From positions 1-50,776 of the IMG/VR virus record IMGVR_UViG_3300046816_000391: 50,776 nucleotides of DNA. One strand, 5' to 3'. The position numbers were made by a program, and so were the translations under genes. The notes below the pieces were generated by a model that did no database searches, had not been told where the DNA came from, and saw only the letters and a program-made list of their open reading frames with translations. The stretch is from a virus. Positions within the stretch are counted from its first letter, which is position 1. The number at the start of each line of letters is the position of its first letter. This document shows positions 15,600-23,532 of this stretch, piece after piece.

Positions 15600-16247
15600 T
15601 TAGTCCGTGGCGTCCAGTGTGACGGTGGTGCGCTGGTTGCTCGAATCGGTGACCGTGGTCACGCGGGTCTTTACGTTGTCTGCGGTCTTGAAGGTCACCG
15701 TGGAACCACTGATGGAGACACGACCCATGATCACCGCGCTCATGAGACGCATCAGGCCCTTGAACGTGAGCGTGCCATTATTCTCTGTGGTCGTGCCCAT
15801 GAGTTCGGTGACCACTGCGGTATTTCCGGTTGAGGTCAGCGCCACATTCCCGGAAGTGGTGGCAAGCTGCGCAGTCCCCGTGCCATTGGTCAACAGTGCC
15901 CCGGCACTTCCGCTTGCGACATTGGGGAATGCCGTGAGGCCCATGCGCACACCATCATGCACATCCATGGCGACGACGTCGTAGAGCGTGTCCGTGGGAT
16001 CAGCACCCGTCGCCGACGCATGCAGCAACAGAGGCCCGAGTGTGTTGCAGTCCGTGGAGTTGCCGGCCACGGTATACCAGCCATTGGCGATTTCCGTGAC
16101 CGCCCCCGAGGGCGAGGCGAATGAACCCGCCACTTTTCGAATCGTCACCGTGGGCGACAATCCCGTCTTCCCGGTGACATGATCCGTCGAATCGGTCATG
16201 AAGAAGTTGAGCGGGCGAGTCCCACTCAACGGCAGCATGTAGCTCAT
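15600..16247 (-). CDS. Conserved phage structural protein with adsorption-module flavour
   Basis: The 215 residues begin MSYMLPLSGTRPLNFFMTDS. The segments DSTDHVTGKTGLSPTVTI, GAVTEIANGWYTVAGN and TLGPLLLHASATGADPTD match a conserved beta-domain that recurs in tail-fibre-like and baseplate-like proteins of diverse phages. The C-terminal half is Thr-rich and repetitive (TSGNVALTSTGNTAVVTELM). It overlaps the upstream gene by four bases and precedes the YW-repeat gene by four. A surface virion role is inferred; no receptor is predictable. Confidence 0.68.
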   Translation of the reverse strand: MSYMLPLSGTRPLNFFMTDSTDHVTGKTGLSPTVTIRKVAGSFASPSGAVTEIANGWYTVAGNSTDCNTLGPLLLHASATGADPTDTLYDVVAMDVHDGVRMGLTAFPNVASGSAGALLTNGTGTAQLATTSGNVALTSTGNTAVVTELMGTTTENNGTLTFKGLMRLMSAVIMGRVSISGSTVTFKTADNVKTRVTTVTDSSNQRTTVTLDATD

Positions 16248-16966
16248 AGGTAAGGACCTGTTTCAGAAGTTCGTTGACGGTGTCTGCGTTGAGGCGCGGT
16301 ACTGCCCGTGGCCGCTTTGTACGTGGCAACGAACGCCACCGCGTCATCGTTGGCCGTCCACGTTATCGTCGGGTTCTGCACACCCGTTGCGGCCACAACC
16401 TTGTAGCCACCGATGCCGGCCGAATGCGCGGCGGCGTTGTCTTGCTTGAAAAGCTGGGTGTAGCCACCCGGTAGCGCGAAACCCTTCGGGTTGCCGCCGT
16501 TGTTACGGCCGCCCGCCATTGCATAAACGATCTCATTGGCCTGAGTCGTTGCGGCAGTGGTAGGCGTGAGCGACGTTGCCGCGGTGAACACCGTCTCTGC
16601 GGTTGCTGTCTTATCGACGGCCGAGCTCTGCGCGCTACCGGCTTCCTCGATCAATGCGCCGGTGAGGTAATCCCCCGCCGTCGTTGGGATGGTGACCGTG
16701 AACGTCCCGGCAGAGGTATTGATCTTGTCGCACTTGAAGAGATAGCCGCGCGTACTCGAGCTGTTGCTGTTCTGGATCGAAATCTCTTGCGTCCAGGTAT
16801 TGCCACCGCCCTGATTGTCACTGACGGAGGCAACAGCCCCACCAGACTGGCTGAACATCAGTCGCGCGGCATTGCCCACTGTCGGCAACGAACCGAAGGA
16901 TACGGTGATGCTCGTTCCCGTATTGTCGTTCGTGAACGCCTGTACCTGGGGGACGGTCTGCGCCAT
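16244..16966 (-). CDS. Beta-sandwich-like virion protein
   Basis: The 240 residues begin MAQTVPQVQAFTNDNTGTSI. Alternating strands and Gly/Ser loops (NAARLMFSQSGGAVASVSDN, AGTFTVTIPTTAGDYLTGAL, VQNPTITWTANDDAVAFVAT) give an Ig/CBM-like beta-sandwich, a pattern seen in many phage adsorption-cluster proteins. The last ~20 residues are basic (PQRRHRQRTSETG). The gene shares four bases with its downstream neighbour and abuts the 1147-residue protein gene without a gap. Role by context: minor virion or fibre component. Confidence 0.65.
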   Translation of the reverse strand: MAQTVPQVQAFTNDNTGTSITVSFGSLPTVGNAARLMFSQSGGAVASVSDNQGGGNTWTQEISIQNSNSSSTRGYLFKCDKINTSAGTFTVTIPTTAGDYLTGALIEEAGSAQSSAVDKTATAETVFTAATSLTPTTAATTQANEIVYAMAGGRNNGGNPKGFALPGGYTQLFKQDNAAAHSAGIGGYKVVAATGVQNPTITWTANDDAVAFVATYKAATGSTAPQRRHRQRTSETGPYL

Positions 16967-19900
16967 TTATGCAACCCCAGTCACGGCTACGGGGGTAGCG
17001 GGCGCGTTAGGCGTGTCACTCACCGGGTTGTACCCATCCCATGCTCCGACAATCGTGACTCCGGCGGTTGAACCGCCGATGGTTGAATTGAACGCACGCC
17101 ATGTCGCACCACTCGTTTTCTGGATGCCATTCGCCAGCGAATCCTGATTCATCGTCCACGCCCCATCACCGCCCGAGGATTCACCGCCCCAGACGTTGTT
17201 CCAGCTGAAAAGCGTCTGACCCCACCCGTTGCCGCCGTAGAACAGAAGTGGCCGACCCGTCCCGAATCCGGTACAGGTGTTGTGGTAGAAGTACCCGCCG
17301 AACGGGCACAGGTTGACGGGGTCCCCTCCGTTCGAGCTGTCGCCCATTGAGACTGCTGTCACGGTCGAATTGACGTTCACGAAGGTGTTGAACGCGATAT
17401 CGACAGGTCCCACCGGATTGCGCACACGGATGCACGGGCCATCCGAGCCCGCCTGCGTCACCGTGAAGGTGTTCCACAGCACCTTGTGCAAACACTGATT
17501 GATCGTCGTGGGCGGCGATTCGAGTTTGCCGTCGAGATTGATCAGGCGCTGAGTCGTAGAGTTCGCGCCGTTCGAAATCGCGTTGTCATGGATGAACGCA
17601 CTGATGGGCGCGGAGAACGCCGACAGTCCGTAGGCACTATGGAAAAATGCCTGCAGACACGTGCCCGTCGTCGTGAACGTGTTGGCCCACGCCTCGTAAA
17701 CGCCGCACATCCCGAACATGCCGGAGCGATGCGCCACCGAGGACATCGTGCACGTGTTGTCGTATGCCAGGAAGTTCGTGCAGTACGCCACCATCGATAC
17801 GCCCTCATCGGGCGATGCCACCGGATAGGTGTTGAGGCACGTGTTACCAAAGATTCGTGCGCCATTGATGTTGCAGCCGTTGCCGCCGTTGCCATCAAGC
17901 CCCGCATTCTGCCGGCAGACGAAGTTGTTTCTGGAAAAGAAACAGCCCGTGCCGATCGAGCTCGGCAAGCGGATATTCGATCCCGTTCCAGAGGCATGCG
18001 AGAAAGCAATGCCATCGATCCAGACATTCGTGACGCCACTCGCCAACACAATTCCGTGCACGCCCGAGCCGTGCGTCAACGTGCGCTTCGTCACACCGTC
18101 GTCGTTGAAGCCCGTCAGGTAAACATTGCTCGCGCTGATTGTGATCGGGCCCGTCGCGCCGCTCGCTGCAATCCGATACTCCCCGGCAGAGGTGATGTTG
18201 TTCCCACCAGGAACCGCGCTATTGGCCCGCGTCGCAGGGACATAGACCGCCGCTGTGCCGGCAAACTCCGCGCTATCGGCACTCTCGTTGCCGGCACTGT
18301 CTATCGTACGGACGCGGACATAACAGGCGCCGCCCACCGCAAGTCCCGTGATGCGACACTCGGTCGCAAGGCGCTGCGCAGTAGTCGAGAGGTCGAGCCC
18401 CGCAATCAGGTTCGATGCGCCCGGTGTCGTTCCTGCAAAAATCCTGAATGTCTTGAGGTCGTGCAGGTTCGAGGTGTCGGTGTTCGTCGCGGGCCGACCC
18501 CAGCGGGGCGCCACGCGCGCAATGCCTGCACCGACGTCCAGCTGCAAAATGCCGCCCGAAATCGACGCCGAGAATGCGGTGGGAGTATTCGACAGAACAA
18601 GCCCAGTGCCAGCCGCAAGCGTCACGGACGTGACAGGGGCGCCGTTGTTCGTGACCGGGTCGTGCGTGCCGACCAGGCGATAAAATATGCCGCCGAGGTT
18701 TACCGAGCTGTAGGTGGCACCTGGCGCGGCCCACAGATAGATGCCGTTGACGCAGTCGCGCCGATAGATACCAATTCCATTTGCGCCGGCCTGATAGCGC
18801 GGCGTCCACTGCGGCGGATCGATCGCCGGACCCAGAGCGAACGTCTTCTCGTCATAAACGACCGAGCCCAATTCCTCCGCGAGATAGCCACTCGTGAGGT
18901 GCAGGTACAGGTAGGTACCCGTGAGACCTGCGATGCAATGCCAGTAGCGCATCACATCGTAGGAGGTCGCCGATGGCAGTTGAATTTCGAGCACGCCGAG
19001 CTTGGCGCCCCGGTAGGCATCCACCTGCACCTTGATCGCGTTCAGCAACGACGTTGCGGTGGAGCCCCGAAAGCCGTTGACCCACTCATCGATGTTCTCC
19101 ATCAGGCCGCCGTCGTATTGCTGATCGAGCGGCTGACCAGCAAGGCCGGCCGGATACCAGACGGGCCAGTCCGTGGAATTAGCGAGCAGAAAAGAGTTCG
19201 CAGGAGCGAGCGATCGCCAGTACGCGCAACTGCTCGCGTGACTGGAATTGATCAGGCTGATGTTGGCGGCGCTGGACACCGCTTCTGATACGCCATCAAC
19301 GTTGTAGTCGCCCGCCGAACGCTCGCGCGCGTAAATGTTGTCTTCGTAGCGACCGTCGAGGGCGGGCGTGGCAGTGACGTTCTGATTGTTGACGCCGTCG
19401 CTGAAGACACCGCCGGTGTACAGCAGCTTGTAGTCCCAGCGCGCCTTCCACTTCGATGCGATATCGCCGGCAACCGGCGGGCAAGAGGTCGTGTAATTGG
19501 GCTTCGACTGATCGCTCTGACTGCCCTGAATCTTGCCGGTGTGCGTCAATCCGTTCGTGTAGACGAACCACTGATTTGCAGTGAGCTTGTTGTAGACCTC
19601 CCAATTCGCCTGCGGCGCGGTACCCCACGAATCGAACGCATCGGTCGAGAGCGTGTAGGGAATGATCTTCGAGCCGATCGTGCTCGCCGCTTTTACCGCG
19701 TTAACCTTCGATTGCAGAGTTCCGCGGCTATTTTCCCAGCCGGGCCAGTACGAAATGATGTTGACGTGAGTAGCGGCAAGCGCCGCATTCGTGGAGTTCG
19801 CGGTACCGCCGAGCGCATAGGAGCCAAAGCGCGGATAGTCAGGATTGTAGAACCCGCCCTGCGCAACCCCCGTCGTCTTTGCGCTGGCTATCGTGCTGTA

Positions 19901-20410
19901 GCCAGAAGAGTTCCCCGCCACATCATAGGATCGAACGCGATAGAACTGCGTTGTCCCGACCGGCAGACCTGTATCGATAAAGGTCTGCGCGGTATTTTGA
20001 TAGATCTGCGTCCACGCCGTTGCGCCATCGGCACTGCGCTCGAGCTTGTATCCTGCAAGACCTGACCCGCCGGTATCGGAGGAACTTCCCCATGAAGGCT
20101 GCAGAGAAGTGTCCCCCAACACCGCAACCGTCAAAGCACCCGGGACCGTGGGCGCCGTGAAATCCGATTGCGAGCTGCCCTGCAAGGCCGCTGTCGCATT
20201 GTCGAGTATTGAGACGAACGTGCCGATCCGATTCGGATTGGCGATGAATGCGCCCATCACCTGCGAGGCGTGATCGGCGAGCCGTGCCGCAATCGTCCCA
20301 GTCCTGCCTGCAGGCAGCACATGCGTACCTGCGATGGATGCCGTCGAATCCGCTAAAGTTGACTGCATCAGCCCAATGAGGACTGAACGATCAACAAATC
20401 GAATCGGCAT
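16967..20410 (-). CDS. Large modular adsorption protein: repeats, Fn3, glycosidase-like barrel, Fn3, beta-helix
   Basis: The 1147 residues split into modules. Residues 1-85 hold three degenerate copies of the GIATL repeat (e.g. RTGTIAARLADHASQVMGAF). About 88-180 is a fibronectin type III domain (TAPTVPGALTVAVLGDTSLQ, then FYRVRSYDVAGNSS). About 185-560 looks like a TIM-barrel glycosidase-like domain (HVNIISYWPGWENSRGT, SKIIPYTLS, GGLMENIDEWVNGF). A second Fn3-like domain lies near 600-700 (CYVRVRTIDSAGNESAD). About 730-1140 is a Cys-containing right-handed beta-helix (GCFFSRNNFVC, NGARIFGNTCLN, DIAFNTFVNVN). Polysaccharide binding or cleavage is plausible. It shares a base with the upstream gene. 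Confidence 0.75.
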   Translation of the reverse strand: MPIRFVDRSVLIGLMQSTLADSTASIAGTHVLPAGRTGTIAARLADHASQVMGAFIANPNRIGTFVSILDNATAALQGSSQSDFTAPTVPGALTVAVLGDTSLQPSWGSSSDTGGSGLAGYKLERSADGATAWTQIYQNTAQTFIDTGLPVGTTQFYRVRSYDVAGNSSGYSTIASAKTTGVAQGGFYNPDYPRFGSYALGGTANSTNAALAATHVNIISYWPGWENSRGTLQSKVNAVKAASTIGSKIIPYTLSTDAFDSWGTAPQANWEVYNKLTANQWFVYTNGLTHTGKIQGSQSDQSKPNYTTSCPPVAGDIASKWKARWDYKLLYTGGVFSDGVNNQNVTATPALDGRYEDNIYARERSAGDYNVDGVSEAVSSAANISLINSSHASSCAYWRSLAPANSFLLANSTDWPVWYPAGLAGQPLDQQYDGGLMENIDEWVNGFRGSTATSLLNAIKVQVDAYRGAKLGVLEIQLPSATSYDVMRYWHCIAGLTGTYLYLHLTSGYLAEELGSVVYDEKTFALGPAIDPPQWTPRYQAGANGIGIYRRDCVNGIYLWAAPGATYSSVNLGGIFYRLVGTHDPVTNNGAPVTSVTLAAGTGLVLSNTPTAFSASISGGILQLDVGAGIARVAPRWGRPATNTDTSNLHDLKTFRIFAGTTPGASNLIAGLDLSTTAQRLATECRITGLAVGGACYVRVRTIDSAGNESADSAEFAGTAAVYVPATRANSAVPGGNNITSAGEYRIAASGATGPITISASNVYLTGFNDDGVTKRTLTHGSGVHGIVLASGVTNVWIDGIAFSHASGTGSNIRLPSSIGTGCFFSRNNFVCRQNAGLDGNGGNGCNINGARIFGNTCLNTYPVASPDEGVSMVAYCTNFLAYDNTCTMSSVAHRSGMFGMCGVYEAWANTFTTTGTCLQAFFHSAYGLSAFSAPISAFIHDNAISNGANSTTQRLINLDGKLESPPTTINQCLHKVLWNTFTVTQAGSDGPCIRVRNPVGPVDIAFNTFVNVNSTVTAVSMGDSSNGGDPVNLCPFGGYFYHNTCTGFGTGRPLLFYGGNGWGQTLFSWNNVWGGESSGGDGAWTMNQDSLANGIQKTSGATWRAFNSTIGGSTAGVTIVGAWDGYNPVSDTPNAPATPVAVTGVA

Positions 20411-20802
20411 CAGCCGATTACCGTCGAAAGATCAACGGCGAGTTTCTTTCCTGCTGCCGCGACGAATGCGACTGTCAGATCCTTGAAGTGCCGACATACC
20501 GAACCGCGAATGATCGCAACTCCGGTTACTGTCGCAGACCAGCCCCCCGTTGCCGTCCACGTGGGATTGACCGGTGAGCCGTGGGAATAAGTGAGAATCC
20601 CGTTGACGCTAATCCATGTGCCGTCGAGCGTAATCGGCGCATATCCGTTCGCCGATGAGGGCTGCGTCAGATCGGATGCGACCGTCGTCGCCCCCAGCGA
20701 TGAGGCCGTGTTGACGTACGCTACAAGCGTGAGCGCTCCGGAAACATATGCAAGCGCTGCAATGTCATCGAGTCCGCCATTGGGACTTCCAAAGGAGGCC
20801 AC
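20410..20802 (-). CDS. Small virion-type protein, unknown
   Basis: The 130 residues begin MASFGSPNGGLDDIAALAYV and end VDLSTVIG. The composition (Ala, Ser, Thr, Gly rich; beta-prone) matches its neighbours. It contains IRGSVCRHFKDLTVAFVAAA near the end. The gene is 16 bases from its upstream neighbour, and its stop overlaps the start of the 1147-residue protein. No family recognised; a fibre-associated protein is the likely class. Confidence 0.62.
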   Translation of the reverse strand: MASFGSPNGGLDDIAALAYVSGALTLVAYVNTASSLGATTVASDLTQPSSANGYAPITLDGTWISVNGILTYSHGSPVNPTWTATGGWSATVTGVAIIRGSVCRHFKDLTVAFVAAAGKKLAVDLSTVIG

Positions 20803-20818
20803 TCAAAACCCCTAATTT

Positions 20819-21223
20819 CTAGGGATTGCCACAAGTGATCGTGGCACTCGACACGGCGACAGTGCCACCGAGCACAATACTCGTGGAGTCGAGCTGCAAA
20901 TCTCCCGTGCCCGCCGCGACCGTTGTAACCGATCCGTCGAGCACATGAGTTGAGCCACCTGACTGCACGATGCGAAACCACGTGGCCGTACCGGTCGCCG
21001 CGGCGGACGTGGCCGACGCAATGGCGTTCAGCGTCAGAACACCACCCGAGGCGCCTGGAGCGAACGTGGCGTTACAGGTGAGCTGCGCGAGCAGGTTGGT
21101 GGCCGTACCGCCTGTGGCCGGCCTGCTGCCGTCATAGATTCGAAGCAATGCACTGGCGCCAGCACGCGTCGTGATCGCGTCGAGCATCGCATTGCGCGTC
21201 GTCGTGTTGATGCCAAGTGTCAT
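20819..21223 (-). CDS. Conserved phage protein of the adsorption cluster
   Basis: The 134 residues begin MTLGINTTTRNAMLDAITTR. The layout (RNAMLDAIT, LLRIYDGSRPATGGTATN, LLAQLTCNATFAPGASGG, STSIVLGGTVAVSSATITCG) matches a widespread family of small tail-region proteins in tailed phages and prophages with no assigned function. The fold is probably all-beta after the first helix. It is the first gene after the minus-strand terminator at 21242-21264, so either an internal promoter or antitermination must serve it. Confidence 0.68.
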   Translation of the reverse strand: MTLGINTTTRNAMLDAITTRAGASALLRIYDGSRPATGGTATNLLAQLTCNATFAPGASGGVLTLNAIASATSAAATGTATWFRIVQSGGSTHVLDGSVTTVAAGTGDLQLDSTSIVLGGTVAVSSATITCGNP

Positions 21224-21241
21224 TTACGAGCTCCAGAAATG

Positions 21242-21264
21242 AAAAAACCGCCTCAGGGGCGGTT
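21242..21264 (-). terminator. Rho-independent terminator (minus strand)
   Basis: The stem AACCGCC/GGCGGTT (21246-21252 and 21258-21264) has a five-base loop and, on the minus strand, is followed by six T residues. It follows the 57-codon gene and separates it from the rest of the adsorption cluster. Confidence 0.8.
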
Positions 21265-21291
21265 CGTTGGGAAATGGGCGGTGGGTTCGGA

Positions 21292-21465
21292 TCAGTGCAT
21301 GGCCTGGCGCACGGAGTCCACCATGCGACACAGCTCGTCCGGGGTGGGCGGGGCTCCGCCCGTCTGCTCCATGAGCGCGTGAAACGCATCGTCAGGCAGA
21401 GAACGGCGCGCAGCATCCATCATGTCGGCGGGGGGCGTGACCTCACCTACGAATTTCTTATCCAT
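21292..21465 (-). CDS. 57-residue protein, unknown
   Basis: ATG at 21463-21465 and TGA at 21292-21294 enclose a 57-residue product starting MDKKFVGEVTPPADMMDAAR and containing LPDDAFHALMEQTGGAPPTP. It is acidic, helical and soluble. A terminator follows 28 bases later. The size and Pro-rich linker resemble small phage accessory proteins. No family recognised. Confidence 0.6.
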   Translation of the reverse strand: MDKKFVGEVTPPADMMDAARRSLPDDAFHALMEQTGGAPPTPDELCRMVDSVRQAMH

Positions 21466-21510
21466 CACAACCTCAGTGCATGAGCCTGCATAGAAACAGG
21501 CACAGGGATC

Positions 21511-21807
21511 TCAGGATTCGGTTAGACGCAAATTGGTGGGTGCATCGGGTGGCACAAAATCCAAAGGGCCGCTCACCTGAGCGTGTTTGCTCTCAAGCCC
21601 TACGTCATCGATGGCGTTTACCGAGAAGTGATAGTCCCCATCGGCATTCGCCAGAAAGGGGATCTGGGTGAGATCGACGAAATCGACGTTACCTGCCGGA
21701 TAGGCAGGATCGCTATCCACTGGATCGACATCCTTCTTCGCACGAACGCTGTAGCCGACAACATCGGCGGATGTCGACTTGTCCCATCGCAGGAATCGAT
21801 TCGCCAT
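21511..21807 (-). CDS. Fibronectin type III-like single-domain protein
   Basis: The 98 residues begin MANRFLRWDKSTSADVVGYS at the ATG 21805-21807, preceded by a GGAGCC ribosome site; an upstream start at 21882 is less likely. The pattern W-DKSTSADVVGYSVR ... YHFSVNAIDDVGLESK ... PPDAPTNLRL is that of one Fn3 domain (WxxP..YxVxA.D.xGNeS). It resembles the Fn3 modules of the 1147-residue protein. It lies between two minus-strand terminators with its neighbour. A virion-surface role is inferred. Confidence 0.65.
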   Translation of the reverse strand: MANRFLRWDKSTSADVVGYSVRAKKDVDPVDSDPAYPAGNVDFVDLTQIPFLANADGDYHFSVNAIDDVGLESKHAQVSGPLDFVPPDAPTNLRLTES

Positions 21808-21974
21808 TATGTAGGCTCCATAGAGTTCATAGGCCAGCCAATCTGCATCGACGGAAACTGAAACATCGAAAGCGACAATCACTCTCGATGCCTCCGAAAA
21901 TAGAGGGCCCGCGTGACCAGCCGGGGTGTCTAAATCAAGACGCTAGAGTGAGCTGGGGCGGGCCAAACCAAAGC

Positions 21975-21998
21975 AAAAAGCCCGCACAGGGCGGGCTT
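21975..21998 (-). terminator. Rho-independent terminator downstream of the Q-like gene
   Basis: An eight-base stem AAGCCCGC/GCGGGCTT (21978-21985 and 21991-21998) with a five-base loop is followed on the minus strand by TTTTTGC. It lies 33 bases after the stop of the putative late regulator, the place where lambdoid phages keep the Q-controlled terminator. Confidence 0.8.
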
Positions 21999-22030
21999 CA
22001 GGGACAGTTAGGCAGGTTGATGGAGTGAAT

Positions 22031-22441
22031 TTAGCCCCGGAATCGCATCAACGCAAGTAGGTCGCTGTGTTTGCTCTCAATAAATTTCCACTGCAGGAAG
22101 TTCAACGAGATTTGCCACGCAATGGTGAGCGTGCGCTCCGTGAGATTCAGTTGGCTTGCGATGACTGGCTGCGGAAGCTGCGTGCGATACCACTTCACGA
22201 TGATGCGCTTGGTCTTCTCGGGCGACTTCAGGATGATCTGGTCGACCACGATTGCGGTCACGTCATCGAGCGGAGGCGGACGCGAGGCCATTCCGTCCAT
22301 CCAGGTATCGGTGGGTAGTCCGAGCCCGACCGAGACGGCCCAGCGCTGGCAGATTCGATCGGTAGTTGCAAGTTCTGCCGGCATCGCTTGCCGGGTGCGG
22401 CCGAGCCATTCGGCTTTCTGAGCAACCGAGACTGCGTTCAC
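22031..22441 (-). CDS. Putative Q-like late regulator (antiterminator)
   Basis: The 136 residues begin MNAVSVAQKAEWLGRTRQAM. The second half, SPEKTKRIIVKWYRTQLPQP, then VIASQLNLTERTLTIAWQ, reads as a helix-turn-helix of the kind in phage Q/ArpU-like late regulators, which often carry a WY-R-T-P-x-A-L-x-ER signature. It is the last gene of a leftward operon and is followed by a terminator and then the late genes, the arrangement used by lambda-type Q. It overlaps the upstream gene by four bases. The family call is tentative; the context strengthens it. Confidence 0.55.
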   Translation of the reverse strand: MNAVSVAQKAEWLGRTRQAMPAELATTDRICQRWAVSVGLGLPTDTWMDGMASRPPPLDDVTAIVVDQIILKSPEKTKRIIVKWYRTQLPQPVIASQLNLTERTLTIAWQISLNFLQWKFIESKHSDLLALMRFRG

Positions 22442-22752
22442 ATCATCCCCTTTTCGTTCTCTATACTGACGATCTGAGTGATTACGCTCACATGAGGGCG
22501 CCGGCGTTTCCGCATCAAAATCTCCATGAGCGCCAAGAACTCCCGTTCGTTGGTAAGCGCTCGGAGTAACGCTTCTTTCGGTACTCTTTCCCCCGTTCTA
22601 CGGATCTTGATCAGGCGCGCCATGACATTGGTGAGGTAGTTGCACGGGATGCCAGTCTCGTGCGAAAGCGTCTTGTAGGCAGGAACCTCGATAACGTGAC
22701 GAGCGACTTCGTCTAGCCGTTCGATGTACTCCTCGACCTGACTGTGTTTCAT
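22438..22752 (-). CDS. Small helical protein of the regulatory operon, HTH-like
   Basis: The 104 residues begin MKHSQVEEYIERLDEVARHV at the ATG 22750-22752, which overlaps the stop of the DUF1064-type gene (ATGA). PAYKTLSHETGIPCNYLTNV looks like a helix-turn-helix core, followed by a basic region (LMRKRRRPHVS). It is linked by four-base overlaps on both sides to the nuclease and the Q-like gene. A DNA-binding function is plausible, but no family is recognised. Confidence 0.6.
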   Translation of the reverse strand: MKHSQVEEYIERLDEVARHVIEVPAYKTLSHETGIPCNYLTNVMARLIKIRRTGERVPKEALLRALTNEREFLALMEILMRKRRRPHVSVITQIVSIENEKGMM

Positions 22753-23189
22753 GCAACCTCGACTATTTCGATGCCGTGTTCTGCCCGCAGATGAAGGCGC
22801 TTCCATTTGTAGATTGCGGTCCGGGTGGAGCTGTTCTTCTTCGGGTCCTTCACGTCCTCGTGAATCTTCTTCCCGCTGGCGTGGTCGAGATACTCAAAGT
22901 CGAGTTCGATATAGCCGAGCAGGAGCCCGCAGGCGTGGAGATCGTAACGAGGGTGTATGGAGAGCCCACTGATGGCGCCAGCCTCCTGCATGAGCTTGAG
23001 GTCCATGTACCGTCGAAGTTCAGCCTGTGAGCCGAAGTAGATGCCATCGTGCCATTGCGGTTTCGCGGTGTACTTCGGCTTTGATACGCGCGCGATCATC
23101 GGCACCGAGTGATTGCTGACGGTACCGGATGGGCCGACAGTCCGGGCCTGATACCGCTCTAGGTCTGCCTCTGACCAGCGCAGGCTCAC
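22749..23189 (-). CDS. DUF1064-type nuclease-like protein
   Basis: The 146 residues contain KPKYTAKPQWHDGIYFGSQA followed by ELRRYMDLKLMQEAGAISGL, the family signature (KY..k...dGi.FdS..EA.RY.eLkll..aG.I..L). The segment YIELDFEYLDHASGKKIHED, then VKDPKK, supplies the acidic and Lys residues (D, E, VKG/DxK) expected of a VRR/RecB-like nuclease core. Such proteins occur in the Q-proximal region of temperate phages and may process recombination intermediates. It is coupled to its neighbours by four-base overlaps. Confidence 0.75.
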   Translation of the reverse strand: MSLRWSEADLERYQARTVGPSGTVSNHSVPMIARVSKPKYTAKPQWHDGIYFGSQAELRRYMDLKLMQEAGAISGLSIHPRYDLHACGLLLGYIELDFEYLDHASGKKIHEDVKDPKKNSSTRTAIYKWKRLHLRAEHGIEIVEVA

Positions 23190-23377
23190 TTTGGCTGCGC
23201 CCCCACGCTATCAGTGCACTCCACGATGCCGTAGATCCGATCCGCGATCTCGTCCTCGCCCGGTGTTGAAGCTCGTAACCAGAATGGCGGATCGCATCGA
23301 CATCCAAGTTGATGCTGGCAACCAGGGCGGATCTGTGGAGGTACGCGATAGGCGTTCAGCTCACGAGGTGGATTCAC
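23186..23377 (-). CDS. Small Cys-containing protein, unknown
   Basis: The 63 residues use a GTG start (23375-23377) with a GGAGGGG ribosome site seven bases upstream. The sequence has PGCQHQLGCRCDPPFWLRAS and TPGEDEIADRIYGIVECTD. The clustered Cys/His could bind a metal. The last four bases overlap the DUF1064 gene start. No family is recognised; Nin-region proteins of lambdoid phages have a similar size and position. Confidence 0.6.
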   Translation of the reverse strand: MNPPRELNAYRVPPQIRPGCQHQLGCRCDPPFWLRASTPGEDEIADRIYGIVECTDSVGAQPK

Positions 23378-23532
23378 AAAGGCCCCTCCGGAACGGTGTC
23401 TTTCTGGTCTGGTTTATTTTCAAGGCGGTCGATCTCATGTCGAGCCGCTTCGCAAACGGCCGCCCAACCGTCTTTCCCTGCCGCTCGCAGCGTCTTCTCG
23501 AGGAGTTCAAGCCGTTTGGCGTGAGGATTCAC
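23374..23532 (-). CDS. 52-residue protein, unknown
   Basis: The GTG start (23530-23532) overlaps the stop of the upstream gene, and its own stop overlaps the GTG of the next gene (GTGA both times). The product, starting VNPHAKRLELLEKTLRAAGK and ending TVPEGPL, is a charged helix with DGWAAVCEAARHEIDRLENK. The overlaps on both sides support translation in spite of the small size. Confidence 0.55.
   Translation of the reverse strand: MNPHAKRLELLEKTLRAAGKDGWAAVCEAARHEIDRLENKPDQKDTVPEGPL

Noticed and set aside
17486-19288. 600-codon open frame on the plus strand opposite the modular adsorption gene
   Set aside because: It is antisense to a gene with clear domain structure, rich in Arg and His with no recognisable motif, as expected for the complement of GC-rich beta-rich coding DNA.
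14246-20410. Diversity-generating retroelement acting on the repeat-rich adsorption genes
   Set aside because: No reverse transcriptase gene and no template repeat were seen anywhere in the window.
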